From an uncultured Bacilli bacterium (lineage in GTDB: Bacteria; Bacillota_I; Bacilli_A; RF39; UBA660): a stretch of DNA of 64,000 bases. The position numbers and the translations under genes were made by a program. The stretch spans positions 186,001-250,000 of the forward strand of contig CAKOMW010000001.1 in assembly GCA_934096805.1 (NCBI GenBank), read 5' to 3'. A model generated the notes under the pieces. The model did no database searches and had not been told where the DNA came from. It worked only from the letters and a program-made list of their open reading frames with translations. Positions 1 to 7,614 of this stretch are shown here, piece by piece. Each line of letters starts with the position of its first letter. Position 1 is the first letter of the stretch.

Positions 1-737
1 AGGTATGCTTCAGACCCTCTGCTTTTTGGGTCATAAGCAATAATTGGTTTTCCGTGTGATGGTGCTTCTGTTAATCTGATTAATCTTGGTATTATTGTAT
101 TGTATACTTTATCTTTAAAGTATTTTCTTATTTCTTCTACTACTTCTAGACCAAGGTTTGTTCTTACATCTAACATTGTTAATAGAACTCCTTCGATTGC
201 TAGGTTTGGATTTAGATTTGCTTGTGTGTACATTATTGCTTTTAATAGTTGGGTAATTCCCTCTAGAGCAAAGAACTCACATTGAACTGGTATTATTACT
301 GAATCTGATGCTGTTAGAGCATTGGTGGTTATTATTCCTAATGAAGGAGGGCAATCTATTATAATGTAATCATAGTCTTCTTTTATTTTACTCAAATGTG
401 TTTTTAGTTGCTCCGCTTTTGAAGTTGCTGTTTCTTTATGTTCTAATTCTATGTCAATTCCTGCAAGGTTTATGTTTGCTGGTAAAACGTAAAGGTTTTT
501 ATATTTTGTTTTTATTATCGTTTCTTCAATTGTAGCAGTGTCATTTAAAACATTGTATATACTTTTTTCGATTTCTCCCTTATTTATTCCTATCCCAGTT
601 GTTGCATTACATTGTGGATCTAAATCTATTAATAATACTTTTTTATTTAAAAGGGCTAGTGATGCCGATAAATTTATACTTGTTGTTGTTTTACCTACTC
701 CACCTTTTTGATTTATTAATGATATTACTTTTCCCAT
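1..737 (-). CDS. parA: ParA/Soj chromosome-partitioning ATPase (partial, cut by left edge)
   Basis: Deviant Walker-type ATPase of the ParA/Soj family, which works with ParB on parS sites in origin segregation and, in Bacillus, regulates DnaA. About 245 codons are visible; the C-terminus lies beyond the window. The N-terminus carries the deviant Walker A KGGVGKTT (residues 11-18) after MGKVISLINQ, then a Walker A' segment LLIDLDPQCNAT and the Walker B-like DYIIIDCPPSLG. The ATG at 735-737 has a good ribosome site (AGGTGG). It follows the noc gene in the same direction, as soj follows noc in Bacillus subtilis; a parB (spo0J) would be expected just outside the left edge. Family assignment is very secure. 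Confidence 0.95.
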   Translation of the reverse strand, partial: MGKVISLINQKGGVGKTTTSINLSASLALLNKKVLLIDLDPQCNATTGIGINKGEIEKSIYNVLNDTATIEETIIKTKYKNLYVLPANINLAGIDIELEHKETATSKAEQLKTHLSKIKEDYDYIIIDCPPSLGIITTNALTASDSVIIPVQCEFFALEGITQLLKAIMYTQANLNPNLAIEGVLLTMLDVRTNLGLEVVEEIRKYFKDKVYNTIIPRLIRLTEAPSHGKPIIAYDPKSRGSEAY

Positions 738-848
738 TTTGTTACCACCTATTTCTTTTTTTACTATATATATTTTACCAAATAATTTTCTTTTTTTAAA
801 GGGGTATTTTTTGTTTTTGGTTATAGTTTTGATTTTTATTTTTTTTGA

Positions 849-879
849 TATTAAAAAATACCTTTTGTTTAGGTATTTT
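849..879 (-). terminator. Probable terminator of noc
   Basis: Inverted repeat AAAATACC (855-862) / GGTATTTT (872-879) with a 9-nt loop. On the minus strand it is followed by a short U run. It overlaps the noc stop codon. A third related copy (AAAGGGGTATTTTT, 798-811) could form an alternative pairing, so the fold is not certain. Confidence 0.5.
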
Positions 880-2149
880 AGTATTTGTTTTTATCTATTT
901 TTATTATTATTTGATAGACATTATCTAAGTCAAATTCTTGGACATCAATATTAAAGCCAAACTTTTCTGTATTTTGAACTGCTTGTCTTACATTATTTAT
1001 AGCAAAGCGTAAATCATATACTTGATTGTAATTGGTTTCTTCTTGTTTTGGTTGGGTTTCTATGTTTTCTGATATTGGTTGTGGTGAATTCGCTGTTTCT
1101 TGTTTGTTGATTTCAGGAATTGAACTTACTTGTTCGTTTTGGATTCCTACTGTATTTACAACTGGAGTTGTTGGTTGGTTTGTATTTTCAGGTGTTGTAG
1201 TATTTATTACAGGAATGCTTATTGGTGCCTGTTGATTTACATTTTCATTGGAAATTGTTGGATTGCTTGGAACTGGTATTGGTTGAGGTTCCTCTGGTGA
1301 AATTTTATTTTCTGGTTGTAGTGATTGTTCCCTTAGCATATCAAAAATGTTTTTTGGCGCTTGTTGGACTTCTTCTGCTGGGGTTGGTTGATTTGGTTTC
1401 ATGGTTGAAATTGTTTGTTCATTTGGTGTTGGAATTGTAACAGGCGTTACTTGTTGAAGACTGTCCGTTTCTTTGTTTTCTAAATTGGTTGTCAGAGATA
1501 CTTCTGGCTGTTTTATTTCTTCTTTTGGCTCCTCAACTGGTTTTTTACCTGTTAGACTCATTATTTCTTCATCTAATTGTCTAACTGTTAGTCTATTAAT
1601 GATTACTTGGTTTAATAGTTTTTTTTGTTCTTCTAAATTTGGAACATTTAAAAGACTTCTTGCATGTCTCTCTGATATCTGTTTGTTTAATAAGGCTGTT
1701 TGAACTTCTTCTGCTAGGTTAAGTAATCTTAATTTATTTGCGACAGTTGATTGTGATTTCCCAAGGTTTGCTGCTAATTCTTCCTGAGTAATATTATCTA
1801 ATTTTAGAATTGTCTGATAAGTTTTTGCTTCTTCAATTGGGGTTAAGTCTGACCTTTGAAGGTTTTCTAATAGTGCTATTTTAGCAGCTTCTTTATCATC
1901 TATATCTCTTATTAGGGCTGGAATTGTTTGTTTTCCTGCTAATTGCGAAGCACGGAATCTTCTTTCTCCTGCAATTATTTCATATTTGTCGCCTATTTTT
2001 CTTACTATTATTGGTTGAATTACACCATGTTCTTTTATTGATAATGATAATTCGTTTAAGGCTTGCTCATCAAAGATTTCTCTTGGTTGAAATCTATTTG
2101 GCATTATATCATTTATATTAATTTCAAAAACTTCTTTTTCTAAGTTCAT
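878..2149 (-). CDS. noc: Noc-type nucleoid occlusion protein (ParB/Noc family) with a long disordered linker
   Basis: ParB/Noc-family CTP-switch DNA-binding protein, 423 aa. The N-terminal CTPase fold has GERRFR (61-66) and ENLQR (95-99); the HTH region is at about 120-200. I call it Noc rather than ParB because the HTH reads GKSQSTVANKLRLL and ISERHAR: Q133, K139 and R161 correspond to three of the four residues known to switch specificity from parS to the Noc site (the fourth is N144, K in B. subtilis Noc). The C-terminal ~45 residues also resemble Noc. It lies between rsmG and parA, the Noc position in Bacillus. Unlike B. subtilis Noc, residues ~205-375 are a Pro/Gln/Thr/Glu/Asn-rich linker. 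The ATG at 2147-2149 has AGAGGG upstream. An in-frame ATG at 2194 falls on the predicted -10, and using it would be the only way to gain a basic N-terminal helix. Alternative: an ordinary ParB. Confidence 0.85.
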   Translation of the reverse strand: MNLEKEVFEININDIMPNRFQPREIFDEQALNELSLSIKEHGVIQPIIVRKIGDKYEIIAGERRFRASQLAGKQTIPALIRDIDDKEAAKIALLENLQRSDLTPIEEAKTYQTILKLDNITQEELAANLGKSQSTVANKLRLLNLAEEVQTALLNKQISERHARSLLNVPNLEEQKKLLNQVIINRLTVRQLDEEIMSLTGKKPVEEPKEEIKQPEVSLTTNLENKETDSLQQVTPVTIPTPNEQTISTMKPNQPTPAEEVQQAPKNIFDMLREQSLQPENKISPEEPQPIPVPSNPTISNENVNQQAPISIPVINTTTPENTNQPTTPVVNTVGIQNEQVSSIPEINKQETANSPQPISENIETQPKQEETNYNQVYDLRFAINNVRQAVQNTEKFGFNIDVQEFDLDNVYQIIIKIDKNKY

Positions 2150-2192
2150 AAAAATCCCTCTTTTCATTCTTTTTATAGTTTCCCTAATATAC

Positions 2193-2221
2193 ATTATACA
2201 ATAAAAAAACAGACTTTACAA
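2193..2221 (-). promoter_or_regulatory. Promoter of noc, embedded in the rsmG terminator
   Basis: On the minus strand TTGTAA (2216-2221), a 17-nt spacer and a perfect TATAAT (2193-2198). The -35 box lies in the loop of the rsmG terminator and overlaps the rsmG stop codon. The predicted start near 2186 leaves a short leader before the noc ATG at 2149. Confidence 0.55.
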
Positions 2222-2229
2222 TGGTCTGT
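2203..2229 (-). terminator. Rho-independent terminator of rsmG
   Basis: Stem ACAGAC/GTCTGT (2209-2214 with 2224-2229), 9-nt loop, followed on the minus strand by seven U. The rsmG stop codon is inside the hairpin. Confidence 0.7.
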
Positions 2230-2917
2230 GTTTAATTTTTGCAAAATCTCTTGGGTATATATTAGCTACTTTATTCAGTTTTTTAATTTTTAGAATTGAT
2301 CTTGTGCTTTTTTCAACTGGTAGTTCAAATTGTTGAACTTTTTCTAATCTAAAGTTTAGTTTTTTTAGAGCGTTTTCTGATTTTAGAAGTTCTTCTTCGA
2401 TTTTGGCTTTTAATAATATGAAGTATCCTTTTACTTTTACTAATTGTGCAGCCATTTCTAAGATTACTGGCAGACTTGCTACAGCACGGGATGTTACTAT
2501 GTCATATTCTTCTTTGTGTTCTTTGGAGTATTCTTCTATTCTTGCTGTTACTACTTTTATGTTTTCTAATTCTAACTCTTTTATTAGATATTCTAAAAAT
2601 TTAGTTCTTTTTTCTAATGAATCTACTAGAGTAACATCTAGTTCAGGATATGCTATTTTTAGAACTACGCCTGGAAATCCTGCTCCTGTTCCTATATCAC
2701 ATAGTTTTACATTTTTATTATCTATTAGTGGTGCAGCAGTTAATGAATCATAGAAATGTTTTAAGTATACTTCTTTTCTTACTGTTATCCCAGTTAAGTT
2801 AATTTTTTTGTTTTCTGTTATTAAGATTTTGTAGTATTTGCTTAATTTTTCTAATTGCTGTTCTGTTAAGTTTATGTTTAGTTTTTTTAGTTCTGAAATA
2901 AATTCTTCTTTAGTCAT
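2216..2917 (-). CDS. rsmG: RsmG, 16S rRNA (guanine527-N7)-methyltransferase
   Basis: SAM-dependent methyltransferase that makes m7G527 in 16S rRNA. It is 233 aa, close to the usual ~239. The SAM-binding motif reads LCDIGTGAGFPG at about residues 87-98, followed by VTLVDSLEKRTKFL, both characteristic of GidB/RsmG. The start overlaps the end of mnmG by 8 nt, so the two are probably co-transcribed and translationally coupled. A strong terminator overlaps its stop codon, and the next gene (noc) has its own promoter. Confidence 0.96.
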   Translation of the reverse strand: MTKEEFISELKKLNINLTEQQLEKLSKYYKILITENKKINLTGITVRKEVYLKHFYDSLTAAPLIDNKNVKLCDIGTGAGFPGVVLKIAYPELDVTLVDSLEKRTKFLEYLIKELELENIKVVTARIEEYSKEHKEEYDIVTSRAVASLPVILEMAAQLVKVKGYFILLKAKIEEELLKSENALKKLNFRLEKVQQFELPVEKSTRSILKIKKLNKVANIYPRDFAKIKHRPL

Positions 2918-4754
2918 TTTTTTTAATTCCCCTTTTTAAATAAATCATTAGTATTGATATATCAGCTGGATTTACTCCACTTATTCTCATTGCTTGCCCT
3001 ATTGATGTTGGTTTTATTTTTTGTAGTTTTTCTCTTGCTTCTAGTGCTAAATTATTTATGTTTTTATAATTTATTTGTTCTGGTATTTTTATTTCATCGT
3101 ATTCCAACATTTTTTGAGCTTCTCTTTCTTGTTTTTTGATGTAGCCTTCATATTTTGTCATTATTTGTGTTTGTTGCAGAATTTCATCTTCATATAGTGT
3201 TGGAATGTATTTTTGTAATTGCTCAATTGTTATTTCTGGTCTTTTTAATAATTCAAAAAGTGATATTTTGTCTTTTAGATTTATTTCTAGTTTATTTTCA
3301 TTTGGTTTTATGTATGTTGTTTTTAGTTCATTTTGTAGTTCTATTATTTTGCTTATTTTATTTTTATATTTTTGATATTGTTCTTCTTTCAAGAGACCTA
3401 TTTTATGACCTTTTTCTGATAGCCTTTGATCAGCATTGTCATCCCTTAGCAATAGTCTATATTCTGCACGGGATGTTAAGAGTCTATATGGTTCTTTTGT
3501 TCCTTTGGTTACTAAATCATCTATTAGGACTCCGATATATGCTTCATTTCTTTTTAGAATTAGAGGTTCTTTTTGTTCTAATTTTAAAGAGGCATTTATT
3601 CCGGCAATTAATCCTTGACATGCTGCTTCTTCATATCCTGAAGTACCGTTTATTTGTCCTGCTGTGAATAAATTTTCTATTTGTTTGGTTTCTAAGGTTT
3701 GTTTTAGTTCGGTTGGATCTATTGCATCATATTCTATAGCATAGGCATATTTTGTTATTTTAGCATTTTCTAGACCTGGTAATGAGTGAACCATTTTTTC
3801 TTGAATATCATGAGGCATACTTGTAGAAAATCCTTGAATATATATTTCGTCTTTGCTTTTGCTTTCTGGTTCTAGAAATAGTTGATGTCTTTCTTTATCG
3901 CTGAATCTTACTATTTTGTCTTCAATTGATGGACAGTATCTTGGTCCTACTCCTTCAACATAACCACCATACATGCTTGATTTGTCTAAGTTTTCTTTGA
4001 TTATTTCATGAGTTTTGGGTGTTGTGTAAATTAAATAACAGTTTTCTTGTTTGTTTACATCATATTTTATTTCATTCATATATGAGAAAGTAAGTTCTGT
4101 ATCATCACCTGGTTGCTCTAATGATTTGGTAAAGTCAATTGTATCTTTTTTTATTCTTGGGGGTGTTCCAGTTTTTAATCTTTGAATGGTGAAGCCTAGT
4201 TCTCTTAGTTTATTGCTTAAGTTAAGAGATGGTTCTTCTCCATGTGGTCCTCCTGAATATTTATTAGCTCCACATAGAATCATGGCTTTTAGATAGGTAC
4301 CGGTTGTTAAAATTACCGCATCAGAAGATATTTCTTGGTTGTTTTTTGTTATTACTCCTTTTACTTTGTTGTCTTTTATTATTAAGTCTTCAACAATGTC
4401 TTGTTTTATTTCTAGATTTGGCTCACTTTTTAGAGTTTTTAACATTTCTTTTGGATATATTTCTTTGTCTATTTGAGCGCGTAATGCTTGAACTGCTGGT
4501 CCTTTTTTTGTGTTTAATTTTTTTATTTGAAGGATGGATTTATCTGTGTTTTTACCCATTTCTCCCCCAAGTGCATCTATTTCTCTTACTACTACTCCTT
4601 TGGCCGGACCTCCAATTGAAGGGTTGCATGGAGTATCTGCTATATTATTGATGTTACCTGTTATTAATAGTGTTTTGTGACCTTTTCTTGCTGATGCTAA
4701 TGATGCTTCACAACCAGCATGACCTCCTCCGACTACTATTATTTCATACTTCAT
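2910..4754 (-). CDS. mnmG: MnmG (GidA), tRNA U34 carboxymethylaminomethyl-modification FAD enzyme
   Basis: FAD-dependent subunit of the MnmEG complex, which adds the cmnm5 group to U34 of certain tRNAs. It is 614 aa, near the typical ~620-630. The N-terminus has the FAD dinucleotide-binding motif VVGGGHAGCEAS, then the conserved CNPSIGGPAKG. GTYLKAMILCG and the C-terminal RISGVNPADISIL are also typical of GidA. It follows mnmE by 7 nt and overlaps rsmG by 8 nt, the standard mnmE-mnmG-rsmG operon. Confidence 0.98.
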   Translation of the reverse strand: MKYEIIVVGGGHAGCEASLASARKGHKTLLITGNINNIADTPCNPSIGGPAKGVVVREIDALGGEMGKNTDKSILQIKKLNTKKGPAVQALRAQIDKEIYPKEMLKTLKSEPNLEIKQDIVEDLIIKDNKVKGVITKNNQEISSDAVILTTGTYLKAMILCGANKYSGGPHGEEPSLNLSNKLRELGFTIQRLKTGTPPRIKKDTIDFTKSLEQPGDDTELTFSYMNEIKYDVNKQENCYLIYTTPKTHEIIKENLDKSSMYGGYVEGVGPRYCPSIEDKIVRFSDKERHQLFLEPESKSKDEIYIQGFSTSMPHDIQEKMVHSLPGLENAKITKYAYAIEYDAIDPTELKQTLETKQIENLFTAGQINGTSGYEEAACQGLIAGINASLKLEQKEPLILKRNEAYIGVLIDDLVTKGTKEPYRLLTSRAEYRLLLRDDNADQRLSEKGHKIGLLKEEQYQKYKNKISKIIELQNELKTTYIKPNENKLEINLKDKISLFELLKRPEITIEQLQKYIPTLYEDEILQQTQIMTKYEGYIKKQEREAQKMLEYDEIKIPEQINYKNINNLALEAREKLQKIKPTSIGQAMRISGVNPADISILMIYLKRGIKKND

Positions 4755-4761
4755 TTTATAC

Positions 4762-6114
4762 CTACTTTCCTACACAAAACTTACTGAATAAATTGTCTAA
4801 TAATTCTTCAGTGTATGTTTCTCCAATTACTTTTCCTAATAGTTCCCAAATGTTTTTTATGTCTATTTCAATTATATCAATTGGAAAATTATTTTCAATA
4901 TTTTCTTTTAGACTGTTCAGACTTTTTTTTGCTTCTTCAATCATATTTAATTGATTAATATTTGAAACGTAATTATAGTCTGTTGTTTCTAGTTCTTCTA
5001 AATTGAATAGTTCTTTTATTTTATTTTTTAAATCTATTATTCCATCATCTGATATGGTATTGGTTGTTATTATTTCTTGTTCTGGTAATTCTTTTATTTC
5101 TATTTTTGTTTCTAAATCATTTTTATTTATTATTATTATTCGTTTTTTATCTGATGACATATCTATTAGTTTTTTGTCTTCTTTGGTTAATTTTTCGTTA
5201 TTATTTAAAACTAGAAGAATTAAGTCTGCTTTTTCTAGTTCTTTTTTTGATCTTTCTACTCCGATTTGTTCTACTAAATTGTCTGTTTTTCTAATTCCTG
5301 CTGTATCTATTAAGTTTAATTGAATCCCGTCTAATATTATTGACTCTTCGACTATATCTCTTGTTGTCCCTGCTATATCGGTTACTATTGCTTTTTCATA
5401 ACCTGTTAGAGTATTTAAAATACTACTTTTTCCAACGTTTGGTCTCCCTATTATGGCAACATTGATACCGTCTTTTATTATTTTGCTGTTTTTTGAGTTT
5501 TCGATTATTTTATTTAGCTCTTCTTCGATTGTTTTTAGTTCTTTTTTTATTTTATTTATTGTCATTTCTTCAATGTCTAGATATTCAGGATAGTCTATGT
5601 TTACTTCGATGTTTGAGATAATGTCTACTAGTGTTTGTCTTAACTTTTTTATTTTGTTTGTTGTTGCTCCTTTTAAATTATTGATTGCTATTTTTCTTGC
5701 TTTATCGCTTTTTACGTTTATTAAATCCATTACGGCTTCGGCTTGTGTTAAATCTATTCTACCATTTAGGAATGCTCTTTTGGTGAATTCACCTGGTTCG
5801 GCTAAGCGAATGTTTTGTTCTAATAATAATTCTAGCACTTTTTTTGTTGTGGCTATTCCACCATGACAGTTTATTTCTACTACGTCTTCTTTTGTAAATG
5901 TTTTGGGTGCTTTCATTATTGTAATTAATACTTCATCTATTATTTCATTTTTTGATTCGATGTATGAATATGTTATTGTATGGCTTTCTTTGTTTAATAA
6001 ATCAACTTTTGATATTTTATTTACTTCTTTTATGGAAGATGGACCAGATACTCTTATTATTGATATTGCTCCAACTCCTAGTGTAGTTGATATTGCAGCG
6101 ATGTTCTCTTTCAT
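4762..6114 (-). CDS. mnmE: MnmE (TrmE), tRNA modification GTPase
   Basis: GTPase partner of MnmG in tRNA U34 modification, 450 aa. The N-terminal TrmE domain is followed by a helical domain and an inserted G domain with P-loop GRPNVGKSS, the switch sequence DIAGTTRD and DTAG. The C-terminus ends CVGK, the conserved C(I/V/L)GK tail that carries the catalytic cysteine. I start it at the ATG at 6112-6114. An in-frame GTG three codons upstream is part of the Shine-Dalgarno GAGGTG, so it is unlikely to initiate. It leads the leftward mnmE-mnmG-rsmG operon. Confidence 0.97.
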   Translation of the reverse strand: MKENIAAISTTLGVGAISIIRVSGPSSIKEVNKISKVDLLNKESHTITYSYIESKNEIIDEVLITIMKAPKTFTKEDVVEINCHGGIATTKKVLELLLEQNIRLAEPGEFTKRAFLNGRIDLTQAEAVMDLINVKSDKARKIAINNLKGATTNKIKKLRQTLVDIISNIEVNIDYPEYLDIEEMTINKIKKELKTIEEELNKIIENSKNSKIIKDGINVAIIGRPNVGKSSILNTLTGYEKAIVTDIAGTTRDIVEESIILDGIQLNLIDTAGIRKTDNLVEQIGVERSKKELEKADLILLVLNNNEKLTKEDKKLIDMSSDKKRIIIINKNDLETKIEIKELPEQEIITTNTISDDGIIDLKNKIKELFNLEELETTDYNYVSNINQLNMIEEAKKSLNSLKENIENNFPIDIIEIDIKNIWELLGKVIGETYTEELLDNLFSKFCVGK

Positions 6115-6142
6115 TTTTATCACCTCGTTTTTTACGCATTGT

Positions 6143-6148
6143 ATTATA
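6143..6148 (-). promoter_or_regulatory. -10 element of the mnmE operon promoter (extended type)
   Basis: On the minus strand TGGTATAAT, an extended -10 (TGnTATAAT), 29 nt upstream of the mnmE ATG. The -35 region is weak, as expected for an extended -10 promoter. It faces the divergent PIG-L gene promoter. Confidence 0.55.
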
Positions 6149-6261
6149 CCATATTTTTTTTAATATAGCACATTTTTTACAATTTTTGACGCAAAACTTG
6201 ATTTTTTTTGATTTTTCAGTTTAATTATGTTTTACATGCTTGTTTTTATTTTGTAGGATGG

Positions 6262-6267
6262 TATAAT
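6262..6267 (+). promoter_or_regulatory. -10 element of the PIG-L-type gene promoter
   Basis: TGGTATAAT (extended -10), with TTGTTT 16 nt upstream as a candidate -35. It is 39 nt before the ATG at 6307. Confidence 0.5.
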
Positions 6268-6306
6268 TAATTTAAAATTGATTTTTTTATGTAGTAGGGT
6301 GGTAGA

Positions 6307-7002
6307 ATGAAAAAAATTAGATATATTGTCATTTTTATTGGTTGTATAATTTTTTTATTACTTATTTATTTTGGTTTTTTTTATCATAGTTTAGATAGAG
6401 ATTTGAATAGAATTGATTTTAATAAATATAATAAGTTGATGATTGTGGCACATCCAGATGACGAAACTTTATGGGGTGGAGGACATCTTGTTGATAGTGA
6501 TTATGTTGTTGTTTGTGTTACTTGTGGTAAAAATAAAGTTCGTTTAAATGAAATTAAAAGGGTTTTAAACAAAAGCGATGATAAATTGATTGCTTTATGG
6601 TATCCAGATAAGGTTTTTGGAAAAAGAAGCAAATGGAAAAATTGTTATAATGATATTTATAATGATTTAGATAAAGTGATCAATTCTTATGATTGGGATA
6701 TTATTGTTACTCATAATCCTCAAGGGGAGTATGGTCATATTCATCATAAAATGACTAACAAAATAGTTACTGATATTTATAATAATGATATGGTAAATGG
6801 TGATTTGTATTATTTTGGTAAGTATTATACGAAGAGTAGGATTAATGAGTTAAAACTTAATGGGGTTAAGTATAACCCTAGCTCAATAAAGGAAAAGAAA
6901 AAAATGATTGATATGTATCATTCTCAAAGTTTTATTAAAAAAATGTTTAATCAAATGACCGATTATGAAGATTGGCAAAAATATGAAAAAAAGAAGGCTT
7001 AG
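6307..7002 (+). CDS. Membrane-anchored PIG-L (LmbE-like) family deacetylase
   Basis: 231 aa. The N-terminal ~25 residues form one membrane segment; the rest is a PIG-L/LmbE fold facing outward if the segment is a signal anchor. The metal-binding signature AHPDDE is at about residues 49-54, and a later histidine-rich motif THNPQGEYGHIHH fits the second zinc ligand. The family removes N-acetyl groups from amino sugars (GlcNAc-PI, mycothiol or bacillithiol precursors, glycan chains); the substrate cannot be told here, and the membrane anchor suggests an envelope sugar. It is the only rightward gene in the left arm and splits the usual jag-mnmE neighbourhood, so it looks like an insertion. It ends 3 nt before the end of jag. 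Confidence 0.85.
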   Translation: MKKIRYIVIFIGCIIFLLLIYFGFFYHSLDRDLNRIDFNKYNKLMIVAHPDDETLWGGGHLVDSDYVVVCVTCGKNKVRLNEIKRVLNKSDDKLIALWYPDKVFGKRSKWKNCYNDIYNDLDKVINSYDWDIIVTHNPQGEYGHIHHKMTNKIVTDIYNNDMVNGDLYYFGKYYTKSRINELKLNGVKYNPSSIKEKKKMIDMYHSQSFIKKMFNQMTDYEDWQKYEKKKA

Positions 7003-7018
7003 TTATTAGTCTTCTTTT
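6989..7018. terminator. Bidirectional terminator between converging genes
   Basis: AAAAGAAG (6989-6996) pairs with CTTCTTTT (7011-7018) across a 14-nt loop. It covers the last codons of both the PIG-L gene and jag, with A and T runs built into the arms, so it can act in both directions. Confidence 0.5.
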
Positions 7019-7614
7019 GGTTTTATTATTACATATCTATTTGGCTCTTCACCTTCGCTTATAGTTATTACATCTGTTGAATTTGTTAAAGCATTGTGAA
7101 TTATTCTTCTTTCGTAAGAATTCATTGGCTCTAAGCTTACTGCTTGTTTTGATTTTGCAACATCTTTAGCTGTATATTTAGCTAGTTTTTCAAGTCTTTG
7201 TTTTCTTTTTTGTTTGTAGTCGTTTACATCTACAGTAAATCTGTAGAATGTATTATATTTTGTAGATATCATTTGAAGAGCTAAGATTTGTAACGCTTCA
7301 ATTGTTCTTCCATTTTTTCCAATTAAAACTGATGATGTACTAGTAATTATGTTGTATATTAGTTGATCGTCTCTTTTTTTTGTTTCAATGTTACAATTAA
7401 ATCCCATATCTTTTACTATTTTATATAAGAAGTCTTTTATTTCTTTATTTAGATCTGATTTTGTAATTACTTCAATTTCAGTTTTTTTATTGAAAAGACT
7501 TTTTTTTGTTTCTTTTTCAATTATGACAACTTCATCTTCTTTTGCATTTAAATCTATTAAGGCATTGTTTATTGCTTCTTCTTTAGTTTTTCCAACGTAT
7601 ATTTTACTTTTCAT
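7006..7614 (-). CDS. khpB: KhpB/Jag (EloR) RNA-binding protein
   Basis: 202 aa. The N-terminal Jag-N domain (residues 1-50: KIYVGKTKEEAINNAL, then KKSLFNKKTEIEV) precedes a KH domain containing the GKNGRT loop and a C-terminal R3H domain (ERRIIHNAL followed by the SEGEEPNRYVIIKP ending). The family binds RNA and, in streptococci, affects cell elongation with KhpA. It overlaps the 3' end of yidC by 11 nt, the usual rnpA-yidC-jag order. Confidence 0.93.
   Translation of the reverse strand: MKSKIYVGKTKEEAINNALIDLNAKEDEVVIIEKETKKSLFNKKTEIEVITKSDLNKEIKDFLYKIVKDMGFNCNIETKKRDDQLIYNIITSTSSVLIGKNGRTIEALQILALQMISTKYNTFYRFTVDVNDYKQKRKQRLEKLAKYTAKDVAKSKQAVSLEPMNSYERRIIHNALTNSTDVITISEGEEPNRYVIIKPKED

Noticed and set aside
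2147..2194. Longer noc reading frame starting at 2194 with a basic, possibly amphipathic N-terminus (MYIRETIKRMKRGIF)
   Set aside because: It would supply a Noc-like membrane helix, but the ATG overlaps a perfect -10 and has no ribosome site, whereas the ATG at 2149 has both a site and a leader.
3155..3667. Rightward 170-codon open frame opposite mnmG
   Set aside because: Leu/Phe/Val-rich shadow of the mnmG coding strand; no ribosome site or recognisable domain. The same applies to similar frames opposite mnmE, noc, yidC and the PBP gene.
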